Source: a virus. From it: a stretch of DNA of 28,603 bases. The stretch covers positions 1-28,603 of IMG/VR virus record IMGVR_UViG_3300017951_000086. The stretch is one strand, 5' to 3'. Below the pieces are notes generated by a model. It was given only the letters and a program-made list of their open reading frames with translations. It was not told the DNA's origin and searched no databases. Shown one piece after another: positions 6,056 through 14,673 of this stretch. Each line of letters starts with the position of its first letter. The first letter of the stretch is position 1. A program made the translations under genes and the position numbers.

Positions 6056-7954
6056 TTATAGTACCGTCTGGTAGTCTAAGCGTTCCTGTTCCAATGCGCT
6101 ACCCTGCAAATCCGACTGCACGACATAGGCGTGTAGCGGCTCTATCTGTCCCCCTGTAAACTGCACGTTGGGTACCATGCCTTGACGCCAACCTTGTAGC
6201 CCGGCATTGCCCATTCTCCGAACTGCGCCACCGCCCGTTGCCGTATCGCCTCCGCCGTCGTCCGGACTCTCGTACTTCATAGCCTTGATTTTGGCAACCT
6301 TCGCTAGACCCGCGGCAATTGCTGAACCCGCCGATATAGCCGCTCGAATTGGTGCATCCGGACTCGGCACCGTCATTTGTGACTGGTACGCCTTCTGTGC
6401 CGCGGCATACGTACTCATGATAGTTTCCGCTAGTTGGATACGCTTTGATGCCTCGAAATTCTTTCGGCTCTGCTCGTCTTGCTGTGCGCGTTCCTTGTCG
6501 TTGAACGCCCGGAAGATGCCAATCAAATCCATCGCCGCGTTCTCTCGCAGACTAGCTAACCGTTCCTGTTGTTGCTCGGCGTCATCCCGTTCCTTCGCGT
6601 CTGCATCCTCTCGCAGTTTCTCAAGGTCTGCGTTCAACTGCTCCGTAGCCGCTCGAATCAGTCCCTCGTCGTCGCCGGCAATTGCTACCCTCTGGTCGTA
6701 CAACTGCATCAGCCGCCGTTCTTCTAGGTCGTACTCGGACATTTGCAGTTCCTCCAACTCCGTAGCCAATTCCTGACGTGCCTTTAGTTCGTCTTGGTCT
6801 TGCGCGTCGCGCTGGTCTTGGAACTGTTTTTGGATAGCTAGGCGGTCAGCGTCGTATTGCTGTTCGAGAATGAGCAACTGTTCGTCGGTCGCCCCTCGTG
6901 CTTCCAGTTGCGCCTTGGCGTCCTTGTACTCGAACTCCCGCTTCTTCAATGCTCGTTGCTCGTCGTCCTCCAACATCTGCAACGTCATATCCCGTTGAAT
7001 CTTGACAATCTGGTCAGCCACGTATTGCTCGTCTGCCAACCGCTTTGCCGCGTCCTGCTCGTCTTTCCTGTTCTGCTCCTCCTTGGCGTCGTCATCCATT
7101 TTGTTACGCCGCAACTGATACCCCGCCCGTTGGTTCTCCAACTTCAACAGTTGGTCTTCTGCCTCGTCAATTAGTTTGTTGCCGTCCTCCCGTGCCTTGT
7201 CCGGGTCGAACCCTAGCAGGGATGCACCGCCTTCGAGGTAGTCAGTAACCAACGTCGTCGCCTCCTCCATGACTCCGATTTGCGCAAGACCGTAAGTCAG
7301 CGCGTCAACGGCAGTTAGCAATACCGTCAGCGGTGCAGAGATAAGGGCAAGAATTGCCATGCTCGCATTCTTGGCTTGCTCCTCAAACTTCACCTGTTCG
7401 TTCGTCTGGTCAATCAGACTTTGAACCATGATTTCCTGTGCGGCTATGGCTTCATCAGTTGCCGCCATACGCATGGCTAACAAGTCCTCTTCCGTCTTGC
7501 CTTGTAGCTTCAGGATGTTTTCCTGTTGGCTGATGGCGTCAAGGTTGTCCTGCGAAAGTTGCACCTGCTCTTTGGCTAGGTCTACCTGTTTCTGCGTTTC
7601 GTCCGATGCCGCCGTAATGCTCTCACTTATGCTGTCCCAATTGGCGACAATCTCACCCAACGCCACCACAAGCAATCCCAAACCGGTGGATGCGATAGCA
7701 CCTTTGAGAACCTTAAAGCCTTTAGACAATCGCCCAATCTGTCGTTGGGCTGACTTGAACCCACGGATACTCGACTGCAAGCCACGCGGCAACAACCCGC
7801 TGAACAGGTCGCCAACGCCACCCCAATCCTTGTTGGCTTTCTTGGCGGCATTCGATGCGTCCTCGCCTAGCTTCTTCACGTCACGACTCGCACGACGAAT
7901 GGGCGCACTAGCCTTATTGGTTGCCTTGATGTTTACGTTAACGGTACTCGCCAT
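6056..7954 (-). CDS. Tail length tape measure protein
   Basis: Tape measure proteins occupy the tail lumen and set tail length; 632 residues predict a tail near 95 nm by the usual 1.5 angstrom per residue rule. The N-terminus is basic and helical. Hydrophobic segments lie at about 85-104 (GAIASTGLGLLVVALGEIV) and 199-227 (AILALISAPLTVLLTAV). A long Gln/Glu/Arg-rich coiled coil runs from about 260 to 500. The C-terminal part is Gly-rich. The KGFKVLKGAIASTGLG block is typical of tape measures in Bacteroidota phages. Its start overlaps the preceding 57-residue gene by 17 bases. Confidence 0.88.
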   Translation of the reverse strand: MASTVNVNIKATNKASAPIRRASRDVKKLGEDASNAAKKANKDWGGVGDLFSGLLPRGLQSSIRGFKSAQRQIGRLSKGFKVLKGAIASTGLGLLVVALGEIVANWDSISESITAASDETQKQVDLAKEQVQLSQDNLDAISQQENILKLQGKTEEDLLAMRMAATDEAIAAQEIMVQSLIDQTNEQVKFEEQAKNASMAILALISAPLTVLLTAVDALTYGLAQIGVMEEATTLVTDYLEGGASLLGFDPDKAREDGNKLIDEAEDQLLKLENQRAGYQLRRNKMDDDAKEEQNRKDEQDAAKRLADEQYVADQIVKIQRDMTLQMLEDDEQRALKKREFEYKDAKAQLEARGATDEQLLILEQQYDADRLAIQKQFQDQRDAQDQDELKARQELATELEELQMSEYDLEERRLMQLYDQRVAIAGDDEGLIRAATEQLNADLEKLREDADAKERDDAEQQQERLASLRENAAMDLIGIFRAFNDKERAQQDEQSRKNFEASKRIQLAETIMSTYAAAQKAYQSQMTVPSPDAPIRAAISAGSAIAAGLAKVAKIKAMKYESPDDGGGDTATGGGAVRRMGNAGLQGWRQGMVPNVQFTGGQIEPLHAYVVQSDLQGSALEQERLDYQTVL

Positions 7955-8111
7955 TCTGAAGTATTAACCGCATCTTCTGCCAAGACGACTTGGAAAGGCT
8001 GTACCGCCCGTACCACTGCGACCACATAGGATGCCCCTTCTGTATATTCTTTTTCGCTATCTGTATGCTCGGTGCTATGCCCCGCCCGACCTCGTTGATG
8101 AAGTGTTTCAT
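7938..8111 (-). CDS. Small basic protein (57 residues) before the tape measure
   Basis: ATG at 8111 forms TAATG with the stop of the 1043-residue tail gene, and the frame runs 57 codons to a TAA inside the tape measure start. The sequence begins MKHFINEVGRGIAPSIQIAK and is basic with four Trp. The junctions are typical of the genome, and without this gene there would be an unusual 156-base gap. Its role is unknown; the position suggests a small tail assembly factor. Confidence 0.6.
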   Translation of the reverse strand: MKHFINEVGRGIAPSIQIAKKNIQKGHPMWSQWYGRYSLSKSSWQKMRLILQNGEYR

Positions 8112-11100
8112 TACAGGTTGAAGTATAGCGGTTCGCCCGGTGTAAGGTCTAGCCCCAATATCCGTACCGGGTCGAGGTTGAAGAACACCTGTTGTTGCAG
8201 GGTTAGACGACTGGCGTTATTGGTCGCTGTCAGTTGAACGTCAATGAAGAACGAATAGTTAATGTTCGTCTGACCGGTACACACAACCTCAAAGAATGCC
8301 GGCATATTAGCCGCGGGTTGTGTGACGCTCACGTCTACCGTAGGCGTCGTGCCTGTGTCCTTACTCTCGGCAAACTTTACCGTCGTACCAACTTGCCGTG
8401 CGATAGCCGATTTACCGTCGCTGTTGTTGCTTACCGTGAACTGCAAGTTTTGGGTGCTGGTATTGCCAACCGTAGCACCTGTCCCGCCCGTCTCCGTAGC
8501 TACCACTTGCAACCGCAAGTACATAGTGGTCTCAATAGGAATCTTGAAGTACCGCACGTTGTTTGCCTGACGTGCTGAAACCGGCGTTGTGCCGCTCGTG
8601 CTTGCGGTCAAGTTGGTTGTTATGTCTGCTCCGACCTGCCCCTTCTGCGTGAACGGTTTTATTTCGACTTGGTTGAAGTCGCGGAACGGCGTAGGCTTGT
8701 TGTTGCCGCGGTTCGTTTGCGGGTTGTACGTGTCGAATCCAACACCTCCACCGTTGTTGCCACCGCCACCACCGGCACCACCGACGCCCCCACTAACACG
8801 GGCGAAACACTGGTTCCGTCGGCTGTCCCATATATACCCATTCAGTACGCAACATTCCTGCGTAGCCGGTGCGGATACACCGTCGGCGTTCTCAAAGTTG
8901 ACGGTGCCGTTCGTGTTGATGCTCGTTACGGTCAGGTCGCATTGACTACTGATACGCCCCTTGCGCTGTGCAATGACCTTGAGCAAAGTTGCCTTGGCTA
9001 ACCGCTCACCGCCAATGGTGTAGTTGTCAATCTTGATGACCCGCCAATATGCACCGTCCCAAAACAGGTTGTCGTTGAACCGCAACTGGTTGAACTCGGA
9101 ATAGTCCAACCGAATCATGCACGTCATTACGCGGCTGTCCGGACTGTACAACTGGTTGAACATATCCGACCAATACTCATTGAACAGGTACCGCGTAGTC
9201 AGTCCGGGGTCTGTCCCGCTACCGCCAACAAACGGTGCTTCCAAGTTGTCGGGGTAGTCGTAGCCCCAATGCAAGACCTGCGAATCCCCATCTACACCGA
9301 CGGTATCGTACTCGGAAAAGTATGGGTAGGTCTGATACTCAACCCCGCCAAACTCCATGTAGGCGTTGCCCTGTCCGATGTCCTGCAAGCCATGATAGAA
9401 CGCCAATACCGGCTTGTTCTTGACGTGTTCCTTGAGGTAGATACTAGCGTCTGACCCGTCATGCCAATCCCAAAAACAGGGCAACAAGACGTTTGGCACC
9501 TGCGTAACGCCTGTGTTTGCGAAGTTGGAATAGAGTTGGCGGTTCCTGTACGGTTGGAATATCTGACTGGTCTTGCCTTCCAGTGCCGCAAAATCGTTCT
9601 CCGATATGTACTCGTACTTGCCTTTGACCCAATTAAAGGTTTCCTGCCAATACCGGTTTGGGAAGTTGGCACCCGGTGCGTCGCTAAACTCATACCGTTG
9701 TTTCTGGTACTCGGTGGTAGGCATGATGCGCACCGTGTCGGCGTCGATAACCTCTGTCCAGTCTCGCACCGTGACGTTGCTTGCGTCCATCCAATCCGAC
9801 CACGGCTCGATGTTCATGATAGTCGGCTCGTCCAACGTCGTGTAGATGGCAAGGTTGAACCGCTCGATAATGGCACGTAGGAACTCGTCAACCTTAACGT
9901 TCGGCATATTCATACTAACGTCTACGAAGTCCTCCGTATTGGTCGCCGTAATGAGCGAAACATAGCTGTACGCCGTAGCAAGCGGGAACGTGTGGGCAGT
10001 GTAGATTTCCAACGGTGCCTGACCGCTGGCAAACGAACCCTCGTAATAAATCCAGAACGCCACCTCGTCGCCTGCCTCCAACGTTACTGTTGACTCATGC
10101 GCCACCACTTGGTAGTACCCATCGGCAATCGTTGAGTCACCGAAAAACTGGTTGCCGAATGTCCCGTTGATGGAGAACCCGTGCAAGATGTACGACCCGT
10201 TGTTGCTCTGTGGCGTGTCATTCTTCACCACCAATTGCATGCGGATAGTGAACACCCCGCCGAATGGGGCAATGAACACTCCGTTTTGTACCAAGTTGTC
10301 CGGGTCATAGAACGGGTCAGGCGTTTCTACGGGAAAGGTCAGCGGCACAAAGTCGCCCCATTGCAGACCGCCGAAGTTGCTGTCTATAACTACGTTCTCT
10401 AACAACCCGGTGCGGAAACCATACGACGGGCGACCAACCGTCCGGAACGATTCAGTAGCTAGGAACATATAGATTTTCTGAAACGTAGCACCCGTCAAGA
10501 AGGAACTGCGCACCGAAAATCCTGTGTAGTTGAAGATGTATTCCAGCAGGTACGCAACTCGAATTGCCGGCTTGAAATTGTACGCCCGCAAGTAGTCGTC
10601 GTCCATGCCTCCCCACTCCGTCTCGCCGGTGTTTGGGTCGGTGTAGCTAGACAAGAAAAACCCGTAGCCCGTTTGGGCGTCTTGGTCGTTCTCCTCCACG
10701 CCTTGCCCCCAATCGGCAAGTGGGTACACAATGGTTCCTGCACCTGCACCGCCTAGGGTTATGTCATTGGCGACGTCCCAACTGTCCCTAATGTTGTCCC
10801 AATTCAACTCGTGGTCAAGCGTAATGTCGACCGCTCCCGTGTCCGGATTAACGAACAACTGCTCAAAGGTCAAACCCTTGATGGCGTCGAACACCTTGCC
10901 CAACTGTTCCAAGATGTTGACCGTGTACACCCGCGCCTTGTGGTCGGCAGAATGCAATTGCAGGATGCCTTGGAAGATAAGGAGACCCTCGACGTACACC
11001 CGCACGTCGGTACGGCTAACCGCACTAAACGTTCCGTCTGCCGTGTTGACGTTGTAGTAGAACGAAAAGAACCTGTCGTTGGTGTCGGTGAACGGCAGGT

Positions 11101-11242
11101 CAAATTTCAGGCTGTATGGCGACCGCGTTTGCAGTGGTTCCTTGGCGTCCCAATACTGCACGTTCACCTCGATGGGGTTTGCCCCCACATCTAACGACGT
11201 CTGCTCCGTGCCGTTCTGTTCAACTGCTATAATCTCAATCAT
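8111..11242 (-). CDS. Large tail-tip / baseplate protein with Gly-rich linker and C-terminal domain
   Basis: The largest gene encodes 1043 residues. The N-terminal ~790 residues look like a beta-rich tail-tip or baseplate protein. A Cys-containing segment (ECCVLNGYIWDSRRNQCFAR) and a Gly/Asn linker (GGVGGAGGGGGNNGGG, about 815-835) then lead to a Thr/Ser-rich beta domain of about 200 residues, which could be a receptor-binding part. It lies before the tape measure and after the 455-residue tail protein (ATGA overlap). The tail-tip role is inferred from size, composition and order. Confidence 0.65.
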   Translation of the reverse strand: MIEIIAVEQNGTEQTSLDVGANPIEVNVQYWDAKEPLQTRSPYSLKFDLPFTDTNDRFFSFYYNVNTADGTFSAVSRTDVRVYVEGLLIFQGILQLHSADHKARVYTVNILEQLGKVFDAIKGLTFEQLFVNPDTGAVDITLDHELNWDNIRDSWDVANDITLGGAGAGTIVYPLADWGQGVEENDQDAQTGYGFFLSSYTDPNTGETEWGGMDDDYLRAYNFKPAIRVAYLLEYIFNYTGFSVRSSFLTGATFQKIYMFLATESFRTVGRPSYGFRTGLLENVVIDSNFGGLQWGDFVPLTFPVETPDPFYDPDNLVQNGVFIAPFGGVFTIRMQLVVKNDTPQSNNGSYILHGFSINGTFGNQFFGDSTIADGYYQVVAHESTVTLEAGDEVAFWIYYEGSFASGQAPLEIYTAHTFPLATAYSYVSLITATNTEDFVDVSMNMPNVKVDEFLRAIIERFNLAIYTTLDEPTIMNIEPWSDWMDASNVTVRDWTEVIDADTVRIMPTTEYQKQRYEFSDAPGANFPNRYWQETFNWVKGKYEYISENDFAALEGKTSQIFQPYRNRQLYSNFANTGVTQVPNVLLPCFWDWHDGSDASIYLKEHVKNKPVLAFYHGLQDIGQGNAYMEFGGVEYQTYPYFSEYDTVGVDGDSQVLHWGYDYPDNLEAPFVGGSGTDPGLTTRYLFNEYWSDMFNQLYSPDSRVMTCMIRLDYSEFNQLRFNDNLFWDGAYWRVIKIDNYTIGGERLAKATLLKVIAQRKGRISSQCDLTVTSINTNGTVNFENADGVSAPATQECCVLNGYIWDSRRNQCFARVSGGVGGAGGGGGNNGGGVGFDTYNPQTNRGNNKPTPFRDFNQVEIKPFTQKGQVGADITTNLTASTSGTTPVSARQANNVRYFKIPIETTMYLRLQVVATETGGTGATVGNTSTQNLQFTVSNNSDGKSAIARQVGTTVKFAESKDTGTTPTVDVSVTQPAANMPAFFEVVCTGQTNINYSFFIDVQLTATNNASRLTLQQQVFFNLDPVRILGLDLTPGEPLYFNL

Positions 11243-12606
11243 AGGTTCGGGCGTCGACGGCTGATTTCAACGGTCAGGCTGTATGACTCGACCTGTTGGT
11301 TCACGTCTTTAATGTAGTCCTTGCTTGCATCAGTGACCACGCATTCCATGACCCCATCGTCCAGACGGTCTACACTTAAACCGAACGTACCCGACCCACT
11401 GATAAACACGCGCTCGGCATTCATGAGCGACTTAATCAGCGGGGTATAGATACGCCCTCCGCCACCCTGTACGCTTAACTGCAAAGTGGTTGTCGTCTCG
11501 ACTCGCGTTGTACGCTTGCCTCCGTCATAGCTTTCTTGCACATACGGGGTTGTACCTCCGTCGGCGTTGAAGGCATTCCCGCCGATGACGTTGTACGTGT
11601 TGCGCGTGAACTGTTGGCTCTCTACGCTCATGCCTGAACACGGCAGGCTGTCGACCCCACCCTTGCTGTTCCACCAATGCAGGGTGTATGCGCCCTCGTC
11701 ATCGTAATACTTGCAACACCCATTCCGAACGAACGTATATACCGCGCTGGTTTCGTTTCCGGATAGGATGTTTGACGATGCGAACTGTGCGGTATAGCGT
11801 GTGTACCCCGCGTTGTTGCTCGGCTTTACTGCACTGTTGTAGTTCTGTGCTTCTAGGTTGTAGGGTGCAATCGCTACGTACAACAGACTGTATGCCTCCG
11901 ACAACCCCGGTGCGGCAGGGTCGGCACCACCTGTACTTGACGTGTTCTGCAATACGGAAGTGGTAAGTACCGTGCTTCCGTTGTAGTAGGTAATGTGCAG
12001 GAACTTTGCGCCTTGCGACCCTACATCTAGACCATTCAGGAATGCTAGTACGCCACGACTGCGTATGCCGTTTTCATCGGCTACCGGTATGGTGTGGTTG
12101 CTACTTGCCGGTGCGTCACTCAAAAACAGTCTCCCGGCACCATTGATTTTGTACTGGTCAGATGCACTAGCCGCCAATGGGTACCTGTCCCCAACTCGGT
12201 AGAATGAGCCATTGACTACGCGCACCGTTTGCGCGGTAGCCGGCAACATCGTTTCCGCCGGCAACGTCACCGCCGTTACGCTGTACTCGTACCCAAACGT
12301 TACCGTGACCTCTTTGATAGCCCGCGTGTTGCTACTGAACACCTCTGTTGGGTCGTCTGCACCTAGACTCCACGGGTTCTCGTCCTGCGATACATACGCC
12401 CGTGTAATAGTGCGAATGTCGAACACGGCACAATCGGCGTTGTTGGGCAGTTGCTTTAGCTTGATAACCTCGGCTCCGTCAATCTCGATGCTACACAAAT
12501 AGCGGTAGTTCGGTTCCCCTGTGTTGGTCGTGTCCTTGACCACGTACACCAATTGGTCATAGGTGCCTTGTACGCCGGTCGTCGTTTGCTCTACTGTGTA
12601 TGCCAT
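11239..12606 (-). CDS. Probable distal tail structural protein
   Basis: This 455-residue beta-rich protein has many Thr, Ser, Gly and Tyr and a Cys-Cys pair (NGCCKYYDDEG) near residue 297. The start overlaps the preceding neck gene stop (TAATG) and the end overlaps the large tail-tip gene (ATGA), so the pair is probably made and assembled together. No enzymatic motif is visible. A distal tail, tail-hub or fibre role is inferred from position. Confidence 0.55.
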   Translation of the reverse strand: MAYTVEQTTTGVQGTYDQLVYVVKDTTNTGEPNYRYLCSIEIDGAEVIKLKQLPNNADCAVFDIRTITRAYVSQDENPWSLGADDPTEVFSSNTRAIKEVTVTFGYEYSVTAVTLPAETMLPATAQTVRVVNGSFYRVGDRYPLAASASDQYKINGAGRLFLSDAPASSNHTIPVADENGIRSRGVLAFLNGLDVGSQGAKFLHITYYNGSTVLTTSVLQNTSSTGGADPAAPGLSEAYSLLYVAIAPYNLEAQNYNSAVKPSNNAGYTRYTAQFASSNILSGNETSAVYTFVRNGCCKYYDDEGAYTLHWWNSKGGVDSLPCSGMSVESQQFTRNTYNVIGGNAFNADGGTTPYVQESYDGGKRTTRVETTTTLQLSVQGGGGRIYTPLIKSLMNAERVFISGSGTFGLSVDRLDDGVMECVVTDASKDYIKDVNQQVESYSLTVEISRRRPNL

Positions 12607-13223
12607 TAGATAGTAATGTCAATGATGTAATCGCCGCCGAAGTTCTCGACCATGAAGTCATTCACGTCAAGACCTATGGCAACACCGATGCGTTTCTTTG
12701 CCCGCTTCCATCCTCGGTCTAGGGCAAGCGTGTAGTAGTTGCTCGGTTCAATACCGGTGTTCCAGATTGTCGAACTGATGCGACGCACCAACTCTTTCCG
12801 CGGTAGGAATCGCCCGGTCTTCATGTCCCGTACACCTTCGATGGGCTTCTGTATGACCCACCTATCAATACCTCCTCGCAGGGTGCCGCGCCCGGTATGA
12901 CTGCCTGTCCCGAATTGGTATGGGCTGTTCGGTGCCTTGGCACTGCTTACCGCACCGCGCACACCTTGATTGACAAAATCCCAATACGGTGCGCCCGCGC
13001 CGAATTCCAACGTCACCTCGTCCTTGCCTGTTGTGACGGTGTACGTTAGGCTGTTCTTCAGTTGCCCGGTGACAACCTTGTCCTGCAACTCCAACTCGTT
13101 CTGCGCCTCCTTGACAACCAACAAACCCATAGCGTTGACGGCAGACGCCAACCGCTTGAATGGCAAGTTGTAGTTGTCGTCGCCAATCTTCAGCTTCAAT
13201 GTGAGCGGCTCAATACGGGGCAA
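12606..13223 (-). CDS. HK97 gp10-like neck / tail completion protein
   Basis: This 205-residue protein has features of HK97-gp10-type neck proteins: an N-terminal helix (FKRLASAVNAMGLLVVKEA), VTGQLKNSLTYTV, then GAPYWDFVNQGVRG and PYQFGTGSHTGRGTLRGG. Such proteins join the head connector to the tail. The only fitting start is TTG at 13223, which overlaps the end of the previous gene; the next ATG is 31 residues in and would remove the first helix. TTG use is notable. The role is by family resemblance. Confidence 0.6.
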   Translation of the reverse strand: MPRIEPLTLKLKIGDDNYNLPFKRLASAVNAMGLLVVKEAQNELELQDKVVTGQLKNSLTYTVTTGKDEVTLEFGAGAPYWDFVNQGVRGAVSSAKAPNSPYQFGTGSHTGRGTLRGGIDRWVIQKPIEGVRDMKTGRFLPRKELVRRISSTIWNTGIEPSNYYTLALDRGWKRAKKRIGVAIGLDVNDFMVENFGGDYIIDITI

Positions 13224-13671
13224 TGCACAAATTGATTGGGTTCGGCAACTTGATGTCGAACGATGCAGACCACCCGGTCAGTAGGTTGGTAAACCGTGCC
13301 GTGAACGGCTGGCAAATGATAGGCAGTTCAAAACCCCATGCGCTGTCTACCGTGTCGTTCCCGTCGTACACCGCAAACCAAAATTTAGCCGCGACGTCCT
13401 GCATAATGAGAAACGTTTCGTTGTACACTTCGGTCAGGTCGGGTTGCTGTTTTTCTATAACCATGTCGGCTACGATGACCTCAAGGCTGAAGGTGGTAAG
13501 GTTGCTGTCAAGGTCTGCGCTGGTACACTGCGCGTACAGTAGCGGGTACTTGTCGACGTCCATCTTGTCCACGTCGAGGTAGTCCAGCCCGCCGCTATGG
13601 AAACTCTTCAGTTGGGCGTGTTCGGCTACGATAGCCTCGAACGTATTCTGAATGTCTACTAGTGTGTTCAT
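13210..13671 (-). CDS. Probable tail completion / terminator-like protein
   Basis: ATG at 13671 (MNTLVDIQNTFEAIVAEHAQ) overlaps the stop of the chaperone -1 frame by ATGA and gives 153 residues. A longer upstream extension lies over the chaperone gene and looks like a shadow. The protein has an N-terminal helix, an LDVDKMDVDKYPLLYA segment and a beta-rich body. Genes of this length and position in related phages encode the tail terminator or connector. No motif confirms it. Confidence 0.55.
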   Translation of the reverse strand: MNTLVDIQNTFEAIVAEHAQLKSFHSGGLDYLDVDKMDVDKYPLLYAQCTSADLDSNLTTFSLEVIVADMVIEKQQPDLTEVYNETFLIMQDVAAKFWFAVYDGNDTVDSAWGFELPIICQPFTARFTNLLTGWSASFDIKLPNPINLCIAPY

Positions 13672-13901
13672 TTGACCTTGACCTTGTTGCGCAATGACTC
13701 GTCCTTCTGGTAGGCTAGGAACGTCAATGCCTCCTCTATGTATATAGATTCGACGTCCCGCATTTTCGTAATGTCTCCTCCCGCTAACGTGTACAGTAGC
13801 GGGTACCACCCCCACTTGTTGCCTACGGCGTCTCCTTGCTCTCCGTCTCCGGTATTAAAGAGGCTGGCATATTGGTAGCTAATTCCTTTGCTATGCCGCA
13901 A
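13668..13901 (-). CDS. -1 frame extension of tail-assembly chaperone (GT-like product)
   Basis: The minus-strand -1 frame opens through a run of nine T (13900-13908) in the chaperone gene and encodes 77 further residues, including NKWGWYPLLYTLAGGDITKM. Slippage on T TTT TTT would fuse these to the first 169 residues of the upstream frame, giving a protein of about 246 residues. This matches the G/GT arrangement of siphovirus tail chaperones. An undercalled homopolymer (ten T would join the frames) is the alternative. Confidence 0.65.
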   Translation of the reverse strand: MRHSKGISYQYASLFNTGDGEQGDAVGNKWGWYPLLYTLAGGDITKMRDVESIYIEEALTFLAYQKDESLRNKVKVK

Positions 13902-14407
13902 AAAAAAACCACCGCCGAAACGCACACCGACATAGCGCACCCGCGCATGACCTCGGTTCTGTGGTTGTCCGGCTCGTAGCTTTCGATGTCGTACATACCT
14001 AGCGCGTCCTTAACTATCGGACGGTACAGGATAGCCATGACCTTATCCAGATGCTCGACCATGCCCTTGTCGCATAGCGTCTGAAGGTCGACGTACTCGG
14101 CAACAGATAGTTTAGTCCAGTCCGGAATGAAACCGTACTCGCGCCCGTCCAGCCTTACCCGCTGTTGTACAGGCTTGGTACTTTTGAATGGGTTTGGGTC
14201 ATTTAAGAACCACAACACTTTGTGAGACGCTTCTTGCAGACTGTGCCACTCGGCATGATTTAACGCCCCGTTATCCAGACCCGCCATGATTTCGATACAC
14301 CGGCGCATACTGGTTGCGTCGTCCGATTCCTGCTCGAACGCCTTCCAGAGTTGTTGGTACTGGTGTACCGTTACCTCATCATAGCTGTCCGGAATGGTTA
14401 TGCGCAT
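13823..14407 (-). CDS. Tail-assembly chaperone, G-like zero-frame product
   Basis: ATG at 14407 (MRITIPDSYDEVTVHQYQQL) overlaps the previous stop by ATGA; the codon before it is TTG. The zero frame gives 194 residues. It ends 24 codons after the T9 slip site with a tail that differs from the fusion product. The middle (RLDGREYGFIPDWTKLSVAE) and the hydrophobic SVCVSAVVFF before the slip site fit the helical chaperones that coat the tape measure before tube assembly. The family link is inferred from position and frameshift layout. Confidence 0.6.
   Translation of the reverse strand: MRITIPDSYDEVTVHQYQQLWKAFEQESDDATSMRRCIEIMAGLDNGALNHAEWHSLQEASHKVLWFLNDPNPFKSTKPVQQRVRLDGREYGFIPDWTKLSVAEYVDLQTLCDKGMVEHLDKVMAILYRPIVKDALGMYDIESYEPDNHRTEVMRGCAMSVCVSAVVFFCGIAKELATNMPASLIPETESKETP
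13899..13908 (-). other. Slippery T9 run, predicted -1 ribosomal frameshift site
   Basis: Minus-strand codons GTT TTT TTT TGC contain T TTT TTT in the zero frame, a canonical X XXY YYZ heptamer. Slipping back one base reads TTG CGG and enters a 77-codon open frame. I did not identify a downstream pseudoknot. Confidence 0.6.
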
Positions 14408-14673
14408 CAACCTTTATACTCGGCTGTCCAAACATGGTCAGTCATCCAGCCGTGACGCACCAACCGCAAATTGAATTCCTGTTCCAAGGCGTCCGCGGCA
14501 ACGCTGAAAAAATACAGTGCGCCTTCATCCATTGACGGGTACTCATGCGGGGCATAACACCGCAAAGTCAAACCGTACCGCCCGTTGCGGGACACCTCAT
14601 AACTCAACGGCTCGTCCCAATCGGACAACTCCTCGCACCATTGCTCAATCTCGTTGTACTTGCTCTGATTCAT
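14407..14673 (-). CDS. Small protein of unknown function between large terminase and tail chaperone
   Basis: This 88-residue, mildly acidic protein (MNQSKYNEIEQWCEELSDWD start) has two Cys but no zinc pattern. It overlaps the terminase stop (ATGA) and the chaperone start (ATGA), so it is made with the packaging and tail genes. No family recognised; its sequence style (short, acidic, alpha/beta) recalls the small genes elsewhere in the genome. Confidence 0.65.
   Translation of the reverse strand: MNQSKYNEIEQWCEELSDWDEPLSYEVSRNGRYGLTLRCYAPHEYPSMDEGALYFFSVAADALEQEFNLRLVRHGWMTDHVWTAEYKG

Noticed and set aside
6207-6776. 189-residue plus-strand frame opposite the tape measure
   Set aside because: Antisense shadow: Ser/Arg/Cys-rich, no junction signals, and the minus-strand tape measure is clearly coding here.
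7428-7967. 179-residue plus-strand frame
   Set aside because: Also a shadow of the tape measure; composition is Ser/Cys/Met-rich and unlike the other genes.
13671-13815. Longer start for the 153-residue tail gene
   Set aside because: The extension lies over the chaperone -1 frame and has shadow-like composition; ATG 13671 has an ATGA junction.
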